Shown here: positions 12,001 to 24,000 of the stretch, in pieces | Layout of the letters: each line of letters opens with the position of its first letter | Position numbering within the stretch: position 1 is the first letter of the stretch | Source: Emydura subglobosa | Taxonomy: Eukaryota > Chordata > Testudines > Chelidae | Assembly (NCBI GenBank): GCA_007922225.1 | Contig: ML680005.1 | Coordinates: 1,345,867 to 1,409,866, forward strand | Length of the DNA stretch: 64,000 bases | Direction: 5' to 3' | The notes under the pieces: model-generated | Database searches by the model: none | What the model was told of the DNA's origin: nothing | The model's input: the letters and a program-made list of their open reading frames with translations, nothing else | Made by a program: the position numbers and the translations under genes

Positions 12001-15000
12001 GCGGCCCCCCCGAGCCCTGCACACCCCCTGCGATCTCTGCTTCTCCTGGGGTTCCTGAGCAGCCAGCCCACCGCTGCCCGCCGCACCTGAATCTCTGCCG
12101 CATGCCGAGGCCGCAGCTGCGGTCACAGGGCGCCCACGGGGACCAGGCCGACCAGCCGCAGCTGACGGGGCAGGCCAGGTCGTCGCACGTCACCGCCCCG
12201 TCCAGGCAGATGCTGCGGAGAGGAGGGGGCGCAGGCTCAGGGGGGCCGGCCCTGGCTCCCTGGCGCACACGCTGCTCACGCGGGCACCGCAGGGCGCGGG
12301 CCCACCGGGGCCCAGCCCCGAGCCGCGCTCCAGGAGCCGTGGGCAAGGCGCTGATCGCAGGCGCTCGGCAGGGTTGAGCCGGAGCCCAGGGTGCACACAG
12401 CCGGGCCGCAGCGCGGCACAGGAAGCCATGGCACGGCTCGGCAGGGCCTGTCCCCGCTGCAGCGCTAGGGGCAGGACGGGGCAGCCGGGGAGCACGTCGG
12501 GCGTGTCTGCACACGGCCCCCGGCCACTGCTCGGGCGTGAAAGGTGCTGGGGCGGGAGGGCTGCTGCAGGCGGCGTGGCGCAGGCACGGGGCAGGGCAGC
12601 ACCAGCTACACGACAGCCAGGATCTCCAAGGAGGGAGCCGAGGGCAGGGAGCTGAGGCCCCGTCGGGGCAGGGAACATGCAGAAGCCGCCTGGCTGGGGG
12701 CAGCATGTGTGGGCGGGCAGGCAGGGCACAGAGCGGGCAGGGGCTGAGGCAGGCAGGAGCAGGGCGAGCAGGGGCTGAGGCGGATGGACAGGGGCAGGGG
12801 CAGGGGCAGGGGCAGGGCAGGCACTCACCACTGGCTGCAGTTCTGGTGCAGGAAGACCTCCCCGGGCAGGCGCCGCTGCTGGCCGACGTGGCAGTGGCAC
12901 TGGCTGACGTTCACGCAGCCGCCCTCCTGCAGGTAGAGCCCCGGGGGGCACCGGCAGCCTGCCAATGCCAGCCAGACGCTGTGAGCTCAGCAGGGCAGGG
13001 CAGGGCTCGTGGGCGGGGGGATCCCAGGCGCCCGGGGACCGAACCCCCCAGCAGGGACCCAGAGTCACCCGCCAAGGGAGGGGCCTGCGGTTCCAGATGA
13101 CGGGGCCACGGGCGGGCAGGGAGCGGCTCCGTGGAAAGGCCTCGGTGCCCGACGACCATCCCCTGCCAGCCTGGGGCGACTGAGGCACAGCCAGCGGAGA
13201 GGCCGGGGCAGAGGGGAAAGGGGCCCAGAGGCAGGGTAACAGCCGTGGTATGAGGCCGGCCCCACTGGCAGGGGGGTGTCTGGACTCTCGCTGCCGCCCG
13301 CCACCCCCCAGCACCGCCCCCCAGCCCCGCTCACCCGCTACACAGTGGCTGTGGCAGCTCCTCTCGGCACCCAGCTCCCGGCACGACTGGGGGCACGGCG
13401 CCACCAGGCCCCGCTCGCAGTCCACAGCCTGCACGTGCACCATCTCGGGGCCGCAGTCTGCAGGGGCGCAAGGCGCTCAGGAGAGACGCCCCCGGAGCCT
13501 CTCGTCTGCACCCGGCCCCCCTCACCCCTCCCGGGGCCCCCCATTCATCCTCCCAGCCCTGCCCCTCGCCGAGCTCTGCCCAGCAGTCCCCAGTCACACC
13601 CCTGGGCCCCCCCATGCCTGCGCAGCCCCTCGGCGCCCCCCGTCCAGCCCCGCAGCCGGCTTACCGCGGGCGTCCCCGCAGGGCTGCAGGTTGCAGGGCT
13701 CCGTCAGCACGGCGTCGCCGGGGCAGGGCTGGCCCCCGTTCTTGGGTGGGGGGTCAGCGCAGCTGCGGGTCCGGCTCCGCACCCCGCCCCGGCACTCGGC
13801 GTCGCAGTCTGACCACTCGCCCCAGGGGGCCCAGGCGCCGTTTACTGCCCAGAGAGAAGGGTGAGCACCGAGCTGGACGGCCCCGGCCTGCACCCAGCCC
13901 CACCGGGCCACCGCGCCCGAGTCCCCCTCAGCCCGGGGCTCTCCGGCCGGGCGCTGTGCTGGGACGGGACGGGACAGAGCGGGACTGGCAGGGTCCCCGC
14001 AGAGGGGCTGGGCCAGCCCCCATGAGCCAGTCGGGCACAGTGGGATGCCCTGGGGGGATTCAGCCGGGAAGGGCGGCTGGCTGGACCCGGCAGGGCAGGC
14101 GTGGGGCTCTGTGCCGAGCCCTCCGTCCCCACGTCCGAGGGGCTGTGCCGCGGGGCCGGGCGGACAGGCTGGGGGGGGTGCGTGCTCCCAGCAGGGCCGG
14201 GCGTGGGGCTCACCTGGGCAGGCCCGGAGGAAGCAGGAGCGGCTGTCGAACTCCTGGCGCTCGCACTGGCCCCCGGGGAGGGCGTTGCGGAGCAGGTCCC
14301 GCCGGCGGAAGGTGACGCCCAGCCCGCACGACCGGCTGCACTCGCTCCAGCCGCTCCAGGCAGACAGGATGCAGTCCACTGGTGGGGCAGGAGACGGGCC
14401 TCAGAGGGGGGGCCCCGGCGAGAGCCCCACAAGGGCTCTGGCCAGCCCAGCCCCGGGACCGTCCCCCAACCCAGCTGGGGGGGACATGCCGGCTGGGGCC
14501 CGTGGCCATGGCCGGGATCTGCCGGGGAACCAGGGCCCTGGACAGGTCCCGGAGCCGGTCCCAGGTTCTCCGTGGCTGTGGCCATGTCCTGCCGGTGCAG
14601 GAGCCAGCGGGAGGGGAGGGGGCGGCTGCCGGAGCCCGGGGCAGGCCTGGTTCCCTGCGCGGAGGCTCAGGACGGCTGCCTGGGGGCGTCGGCAGGGCAG
14701 CTCCAGGGAGCTGTGCCCGGGGGGGCCAAGATCCGGCTGCAGGGGCTCCCCGCGTACCACAGCTGCTCTCGTCCGAGCCGTCCTGGCAGTCCGGGCGCAG
14801 GTCGCAGCGCTTCTCCGGGGCCAGGCATTCCCCGCTGCCGCAGGAGAACTGCTTGGCAGAGCAGACGCTGGGGCGGCCTGCCGGGGTGGCCAGGGTCGCG
14901 GTGGGGCTGGCCCAGGCGGTGGGGCCCCCTGCAAAGGCAGACAGGGGCAAGGTCAGCGAGGGCCCAGCCGTGGGCCTGGCCCAGCGCCCCCAACCCACAG

Positions 15001-18000
15001 CACGGAGACCCCCCAGCCGCCGACCACCAGCCCGCTCACGGGCCAGCCTCACTAGCATTTGCTGGGCTGCCCCCAGCCCCACGCTGGCATATGTCGAAGA
15101 GGGCGGAAGGCCCGAGGCTGACACCCAGCGGAGCCGTCGGCTGAAGGGCCCGGCCCCTGGAGAAGGGCCGCTCAGCACCCCACATATCAATCTGCAGCCA
15201 TGTCTGAACTGGGGGCTCAGAGCCCTGCCTCCTCGGGAGTGGGGTAACCTGCCCCCTGCGTGCCCAGCCCAGCCCCAGGCCGGGGGGGAAGGCTGGACCA
15301 GCGCGGGGTGTGGCGGAGTGGGAATTTTTGGAAACATTTTCTATGAATGCTAGGGGTGCCTCAATTTCCCCATACGCTGCCCTGTTACCTGGGCTGGTTG
15401 CTCTCTGCAGAGCCCAGAGGCAGGGGTGCCTGATGTCAGGATGTGGGGCCAGGCCAATGGAGCGCCCCCGAGTCAGGGGCAAATCCAGTCACGGGCCGTT
15501 TGGTGCCTAGCAGCTAAGGACCGCGGAGGCCAGCCCCTCGCTGGGAGCCAGCCGGTGCGACCCCCGGGACGAAGGGCTGAGGCGGGGCCGGGGGGCCAGG
15601 CCTGGGAACTTGATCAAAGTGGGGGGGAGGCAGAGTGGGAGCCAAGGGGGGACACGGCTTGGCTGGGCTCTGGGTAACCAGGATGGACCAGGCTGTAACT
15701 AAGCCGTGTCCCGGTGCCCGCGCTGGCCGCGTGGCCCTGCAGACGCAGGCAGTGGGGGCTGCTCCCTGGGGCTGGGCCGATCTCCCCCGGGGTCCGTCTC
15801 CGGGGGGTCAGGGGGGCTGCAGGCCCAGGGGTCCAGCCCGAGGGGGGTGAGGCCGCATGGCTCATGCTGGAGGAAGAGCGGGACCCCAGGGGGCCTGGCC
15901 CAGTGCAGGGGATCCCCCAGAGACCGTCCCAAAGCCGGGGCCCTAGCCCCGATCCTGTGGGTCCGTGACACCGGGCGGAGGGTCGCCTAGGAGGATGTGG
16001 GGCCAGGCGTGCCAGCAGGTCAATGCAGGGCTTCCAGCACCATGGCAGGAGTGGCCGCGGGGGACCCTCCGCCCCGGCCGCGGGGGAGGCCCGGCTGCAC
16101 GTTCCCCGGCCCCCGGCAGTCCCCCACTCACCGCAGCGCCACTCGTCCGACCCGTCTAGGCAGTCCTCCTGCCCGTCGCACACCACGGCGGCCTCCACGC
16201 AGCCCAGCACCTCACAGGCAAACTGGCCCTGGGTGCAGAGGAGCCGGGGGAAGGGCGGCCCTGCTGGAGGAAGACAGGGCTGGGGGCTGGCAGGGAACCC
16301 CTCAGCTTTCCCACCCCCAGCAGCCCAGCCCTGCGTCCCCTCACGCGTGGCACCCTCAGGGCACGGGGCTGCAGCTCTGCCCCACGGTGTGTGGCTGGAC
16401 CCCAAGCCTTCAGGGAGGGGCCGGCGGGTCTGGGGGCTGCTCTCTGGGGGACGCAGACGGCGCGGAGCCCACAGCTGCCGGCGTGAGACACGGCGGGCAG
16501 AGGTGCCCGGCTGGGGGGATGCTGACCGGGACACGGGTAACGCCTGCCGTGGGCACAGCGTCCAGCTGTAATGATGGGCAGGGCCAGGCCCGGGCAGCGA
16601 GGGGGGGGGCACCGCTCGGCCGGCTCCCTCCCGGCCCTGCCCCTCTCCCCCAGCCCTGGCGCCGGGCGGCGGGGCCCTGCTTACCCGCCAGCGTGGTGGG
16701 GGGCTGGGAGGGGCCGGGGGGCAGCCCCGTGGTGCCAGGCCCGGGACCCACTGCCGAGACGGTCACAGCGGCCATGCCCGGAGCCCCTGGGGACCAGGCG
16801 CTGGGAGTCTCCGCCGGCCGCCCGGGCTCTGCGCTTGCCAGTCCGGGCGCTCCGGAGCCGGGGGTCCCAGGGCCCCCCCGGGGCCGAGCTGTGCTCAGCT
16901 GGGGCAGCTCGGTGCCGGCGGCTCCAGGCCTTGTCGTCCCCGGCGTGGGCTTGGCTCCCGGCTCCTGCCCTGGGAGAGCCAGACACAGAACAGGCGTTAG
17001 TGACGGGCCGACCCCCTGTCTTCTGCCTTCCCCCCGTCACCCGCCTGCCCCCCCCGCCTGACCCCCCGTCAGCCGTCTGCCCCCCCTGCCCGCCCCCTGG
17101 CAGGGCGGGTGCCATTCCCCTGCAGGCACCCTGGCCGATGCTAACGGGGACCCAGCGCCGGGTGCCCGGCCCAGCCTCACCGGCTGCTGTGGTGCCCGTC
17201 GGCTGTGCCAGCGTCACCGGCTGGCTGGGGATCCCGGCTCCTGGGACGGGCGTCGCCGGGGGGAGCAGAGGCTGCCCAGAGGTGCCCGGGGGGCGGGTGG
17301 GTCTGGTCCCCAGCGGAGCAGCACCTGGGGGAGAGGGAGAAGGAACCCGGCAGGGGGAGGGACAGGGGGCTGGCTGAGCCGAGTTGCTCCCAGTCCCCCC
17401 GGCTGCCCCCTAGATCTCCTGTCCTGCCCCCTAAGTCCCTTCATCCTGCCCCCCACCTAGCACATCCCCACTCCTCCCAGAAGGCCCTGCGGCCGGCCCC
17501 GAAGTGCTCACCCTCCCCCACCCACAGGGGGGCGCCCCCCCCAGTCGAGGTGACCCCACGCCCAGGCAGAGCCAGGGGCCCGCAGCTGGCGACGCTGGCG
17601 ATGGGGGCGAGCAGAAGCGGCAGGGCTGGGGGAGACAGAAAGGGCCCCGAGACACCTCCGGGGCGGGGGTAACGAGTGCCTGCACGTCTCTAGGGCCGCG
17701 GCCGACCCGCCCCTGCCGTGCCCTGCATGACCCCCGCTGCCCAGCCCCTCCCAGTGCGTGACTCCCCCCGGCTCCGGCGGCTCAGGGCAGCCCAGGCGAT
17801 GGCAGGGGCCGTTTCCGGGCTGGCCGCCGCAGAGGGTCCCTGAGCAATGCCCGGAGCTGGTGAGGCTCCGCTCAGCCCCGGGGGAGCAGGGCAGCCCCCT
17901 CCGTCGCCCGACAGAGATGGGCAGGGCCGAGGCCCGGCGCCAGCCAGCCCTCACCTGGCAGGGAGCCAGGGCGCCCCCAGGGACCAGAGCCCTGTGTGTA

Positions 18001-21000
18001 GGGCGTGGGGCGCCAGCCTGGGCAGGACCCAGAGAAAGGCACCCCCAAGGAGGAGGGGGACAGCCAGGGACCTGGCCCAGTCCGAAAGGATCCCAGGCCC
18101 CCCACTCCCCGGTTCGGCTCTGCGGAGTTGCAGGACACCCCTGAGTCCTGGCCCAGCCCCACGGGGCCCCAGCCCCCCAAGGGAGCCGCACTCACCCCAG
18201 GGGCAGCCCAGCGCCTCCACGCGCAGGCGGATGCTGCGCTGATGCTCCACGGGCAGCAGCCGCAGGGTGCGGGCCAGGATGGCGGGGCTCAGCTCCCTCC
18301 GCACCGGCGTCTCGCCATCGAAGTTGCCCTCCAGCACCTGGCGGAGGGGCGAGGGTGGAGCCGTCAGCCCGGGAGCCGGACCGCGGGCGGGGCAGGCGGG
18401 GGGTGGGGGGGGCTCTCCACATCCAGGCTGCACCCACCCCTCAGGCTCTGACCACGCGGCCGAGGGCCACGTTGGGGACTTGCCGGGACCCTGGGGGTGG
18501 CACCTATGGGGCATCCAGCAGCCGCCCCCGGAGCCGACCGGCCCCCCGGCCTGCAACGCTGCGTCTCGACCAGACAGACCCAGGGCAGGGCATGCGCGGG
18601 ACTGGCTGGGCGCAGCGTGCTGGGCATGGGGGACGGAGGCCCGCTGCCCTGCTCATGGGGTGCATGCAGCCCCCCGTGCCCCACACATGGCTGTTGCCCG
18701 GGGGCAGGGGAGGGGGCCCAGCCGGGTACCTGGGTGTAGTTGCGGTAGTGCACGCCGTCCCGGCTGTACTGCAGCCGGTATCTGGTGACGTAGCCGCCGG
18801 CCCGCGCCCCGCCCTGCGTGATCAGCGCGCTGACGAAGGTGGGCTGCAGGAAGTCCACCTGGAAGTAGGGGCTGCCGTCCGTCCCCACGGGGCTCCAGCC
18901 CGGCTCCGCGTTGGCGCTGCGGAGGGGCAGAGGGGAAGCCATGGGGCAGGCCCAGCGCCAGCCCTGAGCGAGCGCCCCACGGGCCCAGGCGGCCGGGGCG
19001 GGGAGTCTCCCACGAGACTGAGCAATGCCAGGGCCGGGCCGCCCAGCGATGCCCTCCCAGCAGATGGCAGGTGGCCTGGGGGGGCTCCGCAGCGGCTCAC
19101 AGCCTCCCCGGGGCATGACCCTCTAGGGCCCCCCCTCCCGCCAGTAGGAAAGGGGGCCCCTGGGACCCACGTGCCATGGGCACACACAGGGAGCTCGGCC
19201 CTCCCAGCCCCTGGGCAGACCCCGCGGGGACAGCAGGGCGCTGGGGAGACCCCGGACCCACAGAGCCCGGCCCCGTTCCGCGGGGGGGGACACCAGCCAC
19301 GAGGCAGTCCGGAAACCTCCCTCCCCGGAGCTGAGACCCTCCTGTCGACCCCCAGGCCCCGCCTGCTCCGAGCCAGGGGTGCGATTCCCCACGCGCGGGA
19401 CTGGCTGAGCGGGGCCGAGGACCAAGCTGCCGCCCCCTTCCTTCCAGCGCTCACTTGAGGGCCATCCAGTGTGAGACGTGGGGATTTTCTTAATGCTTCG
19501 CCTGAACAGTGTGCGCGCCTCGGTTTCCCCCGTGTATCGCACAACTGCAAGAGCGGAGGGGGAGGCCAGGTGCGACGAAGTGGGAATGTTCTGAATGAAT
19601 CCTGCCTGCCTCAGTTTCCCCCGTGTATTACTACACCTGGTGTTGGGGGGAGGGGCGTGATCGGCGCCGTGCCCACCTCGGAGCAGGTGCGGCTGCCCCT
19701 AGCTACCTGCGCCCAGACAGTGGCTGGAGCCCAGCCCCTGCCAGGCGTTGGGGGGGATCAGTGACCTGCTCCTGGCCCAGGAAAACAGACAAAGGCCGGG
19801 GTGGCGGGAGGCATGTCCGGGACTGGGCCGCTGGAAGGGGGGCAGTCCCCGTCCGAGGGGGGGGGCCCAGCGAGAGTCCCCAGGGGCAGCCCCAGAGCAC
19901 CCTGCGTGTGCACCCAGGGGCGGTGACACAGACTCCGTGGCCAGGGGGGCCGTGGGGACCGGCGGCTCTGACCGCGCTCCCTGAACTCGGCCCTTCTGCC
20001 GGGGCAGGTCTGTCGGGGGAAGAACGCACCGTGCCCCTCCCCCCTGCCCTCCACCGGGCCCTGGGGCCGCTCACGTGTGGGGCGCCGCGTGGAGGCGCCC
20101 AGCGTCCGGGGGGCTGCCGTCCCGGTGGGAGGAGGCGCTCAGCTGCTGGTGGCGGATCCTGCCGTCGGCCAGGCCCAGCGGCTCATGACAGGGGCCTGCG
20201 GGGACAGGGGCAGCTCAGAGCCGTCGTGGGCCCCCCTTTTCCCTTCCCCCCGTGCCCAGACCGGAGCACCCTCCCCCCGTCCCCTGCCCCACGGCGGGTC
20301 ACCCCGGGAGGGCGGTGGTACCTGAGGGGGTGGGGAGGACACCTCCAGGGAACAGCCAGCCTTCCGTCCCGGGGGACACCTGCGACACAGGGGAGAGCTG
20401 TCACCGGCACCGGCACCCCTCCTGCACCCCCCTGCCCCCCGTGCCTGCCCGTGCCCCACCGTCACCCGGCCCCAGGGACCACTCTGCCCCCTCCCCCAGC
20501 CTCTCCTCCCTCTGCCCCCCATTGCCCTCCCCCGCTGCAGGGTCTCTCACCTCCTCGGGGGGGGCCGAGGGCTGCGAGGGGGGAGCACTCAGGCCGCCAG
20601 CTCCCCCAGGGGTCCCGCTGCTGAGAGAACCAGAGCAGAGGGGTTAATTCATCTCGCCTCCCTGGGGCTGGCCGGGGGGCTCCTGCCGGGGCAGTGAGGC
20701 AGCCCCTCTCCACCGCGCTGGGGGCACCCCTGTCCCAGACTGCCGCGCTCAGCCCCGGGATGCTAGGGAGAGCTGCCAGGAATGGCTGCCATACCAGCCC
20801 CCCCAGGCAGAGCACCCCAGGCAGAGACCCCCAGGGGTGCCCAGGGCAGCACACCCCTGCTAGCCAGCGGGGCTGGGGCATCGGGGTGGGCAGGGGACAC
20901 CAGGGGAGGGGTCCCGGGGGCTGGAACTGGGGGCTGGGTCCCTGGGTGGGGAGGGGTCCCAAGGGCTGAGCCCTGGGGAGGGGGTGTTGGGACGGATCCA

Positions 21001-24000
21001 GCTGGGGAATCTCCTCCCAGCACCCGGGGGGGCTCCCTACGGCTCAGGCCATGGGGCGGGCAGTGGGGATCACGCCCACGCTGACCCCGGGGGGGACCAG
21101 CTGGGGCCCACAGAGCTGCCCCGCCGCCCTCTTGCCAGCCGTCTCCCCCACACCCTGGGGCCCAGGCAAGCCCGCCCCACACACCCCGCCGCCCGCGTGC
21201 TGGACCTGGCAGTGCCGGTGGGCGGCACCGGGCTCCCGCGCAGGGCGCCGCAGTCGGCCTCGTCGGTGCCGTCCGGACAGTCGGCGACGCCGTCGCAGCG
21301 CCGGGAGCCCTCGATGCAGCCGTCGGAGCGCACGCAGGGGAAGTGGGAGAGGGGGCAGCGCCAGGGGGCAGAGGGCCCCAGCGATGGGCCTGTGCCTGAG
21401 AGGGGACACGGCGCCGGAGGGTCAGCGGGCCGAGCGGCGCTGAGCCCGGTGCGGGAGCGGAGACGGCACAGGCCAGCCTGGCGCCGGGCAGGAGCCGGGT
21501 CAGCTGGAGCCGGCGGGGGAACGGGGAGCAGGCGCCAAGGCAGCGTCTCAGCCTTTCGCAGGCTCAGGGCCAACGCCGGGGGGATGTTTCCTGCGTCTGC
21601 AGCCCTGCCCCTCCTTCGCCGGCGCCCGGCCGCAGCTGGGCCGGCAGGGCCTGGGCCCGGAGACGGCCGCTGAGCAGACGGGGCTGACACACCCAGAACA
21701 AGGGCCGGTTCGCAGAGCTCGCGCCCCAGCACTGAGAAGCTGCCCCCGCTGGCAGCTGTTCAACAGCCCCACAGCCACTGCCCAGCCGGAACGCAGCCCC
21801 CTGCAGGGCCCGTCTACACTAGGCCGTCTGGTCGGTGCAAGGTGGCGTACATCGCGGCAGGGTGCACACGCCAGCCGGGTCCCGCCCTGCTGCACCCACA
21901 GCATCACCACCGCCACCGGCGGCCTGCACCGCCTGCCACGGCTCCCCACTGAGAACCCGGCTGCCCCCCAGGGGCCCGGCTGCCTGCTCCCCGCTGGCTC
22001 CCCCCAGCCCCGGGGTCTCTGGGTTCCCTGCCGGGAGCACGGCAGCTGAGCGGACTCCAGGGGTGGACGTCCCTCGCTGCAGGCAATAGACCCTGGGCAG
22101 CTCCGTCCCCCCCAGCACCCTGCTCCGAGAGGCGCGAAGCCGGGGGGACAGCCGGGCTCCCGGCGGAGAGCTGCACAGAGCTGAGCGCCCTGATCTCAGG
22201 GCCCCCCCACGGCCCCTCTGCAGTGGGTGGAAGTAGGCGCCCCTGGCGAGGCCGTGCGCCAGGGACAGACACAGGCCGTGCAGACGCCCGCCCCCGGCAA
22301 TCCCTGCCAGTCAGCCCAGCGCAGCCCAGCGTGAGACGGCAGCGCCAGCCTGCCCTGGCTGCGGGACGGGCAGACGCTGAATCCGAGTCTCCAAGACAGG
22401 CCCTGAGCCGCTCGGGGGCCAACCTGTATCCTGCAGGGCCGGCCCTGCCCCGCCCCCCCCGGCCGCCGGCTCACCGCAGCGCAGCTCGTCCGACAGGTCT
22501 CCGCAGTCGTCCACTCCGTCGCACACGACGCCGCGGGGCCCGGCGAGGACGCAGCGTCCGTTGCGGCACTGCAGCTCCCCGGTGCGGCAGGGCCTCCAGG
22601 CCGGCGGCGCGGTCGGTGCCCCAGGCAGCTGGGGGGGCACTGGGTGGGGGCAGGGAGGGGAGAAGAGCGGGCGGGGTCACTCCCAGGAGACGCTCCGAGC
22701 ATCAGCCCCGCCCTGAGAGACTACCCCCCCAATGCCAGGGGGGCCCACGGTGACATGCCTCCCGGGCGGGAAGATAGCGGATCTCTCGAGGCACAGACAG
22801 ACTGCGTGCAGGGCTGGGGAGGAGCCATGGCCGTGGGACAGGCAGGTACCAGTGACACAGGGGAGGATGGGAGAGTCCCGGAGGCCACATTTAGGCTGCT
22901 AGGGAAGAGATGGAGGTGCAGGACCTCCAGGGTAACATTCTCTGAAGTGCTGCCAGGTCCCCGCGCAGGGCCGGTTAGACAGGCAGAGCTGCAGGGTCTC
23001 AGTGACTGGGCACACGTCAGTTCAGGCCGGGCTGCAGAGGTAACGTTTCTGGACACTTTAAATGACAGCTTCTTGGAGCACCTGGGCCAGGGAGCCGCAA
23101 AAGGAGAGGCAATGCCTGATTTAGTCGTAAGTGGAGCACAGGGTCTGGTCCAAGCGGGGAATAGAGCTGACCTGCCTGGTAATAGTGACCATACCACCCT
23201 AACACTTAGCAGCCCGAGGGGCGGAGGGACACCAAAGCAGTCCACCACGGTAGTATTTCATTGCAGAAAGGGGAACTACACGAAAATGAGGAAGTTAGTT
23301 CAGCAGAAACGAAGAGGTCAGTGCCACAAGTGAAATCCCTGCCAGCTGCACGGAAACGCTTTAAAAAACCATCACAGAGACTCAGTTTGAGTGTATACCC
23401 CAATGACAAACCAGCGCAAGAGGACCAGGAAAGGGCCCCCCCGGCTAACCAACCAAGTCAAAGAAGCAGTTAAATCCTTTAAAAAGTGGCAGTTAAATCC
23501 TACTGAGAAAATAGAAGGAGCATCAGCTCTGGCAAGTGAAGTGTAAACACAGAATTAGGAAGGACACAAGAGAATCTGAAGAGCAGCTAGCCACAGACTC
23601 AAAGAGCAACAGCAGAAGTTTTTAAAGTACACCAGAAGCAGGAAGCTGCTAAACCACCAGCAGGGCCACCGGACGATCGAGATGCTAAAGAAGCACTCAA
23701 GGAAGATAAGGCTGTTGTGCAGAAACTAAATTAATTCTTTGCATCGCTTGTCACGGCTGAGGATGTGAGGGAGATTCCCAAACCTGAACCATTCCTTTTA
23801 GGTGACAAACCTGAGGAACTGTCCCAGATTGAGGTGTCATTAGGGGAGATTTTGGAACAAACTGATAAATTAAACAGTAATAAGTCACCAGGACCAGATG
23901 GTTCCACCCAAGAGTTGTGAAGGAACTCACATGTGAAATTGCAGAACTACTAACTGTGCTATGTAACCTGTCATTTAAATCAGCTTCTGTACCAGATGAC

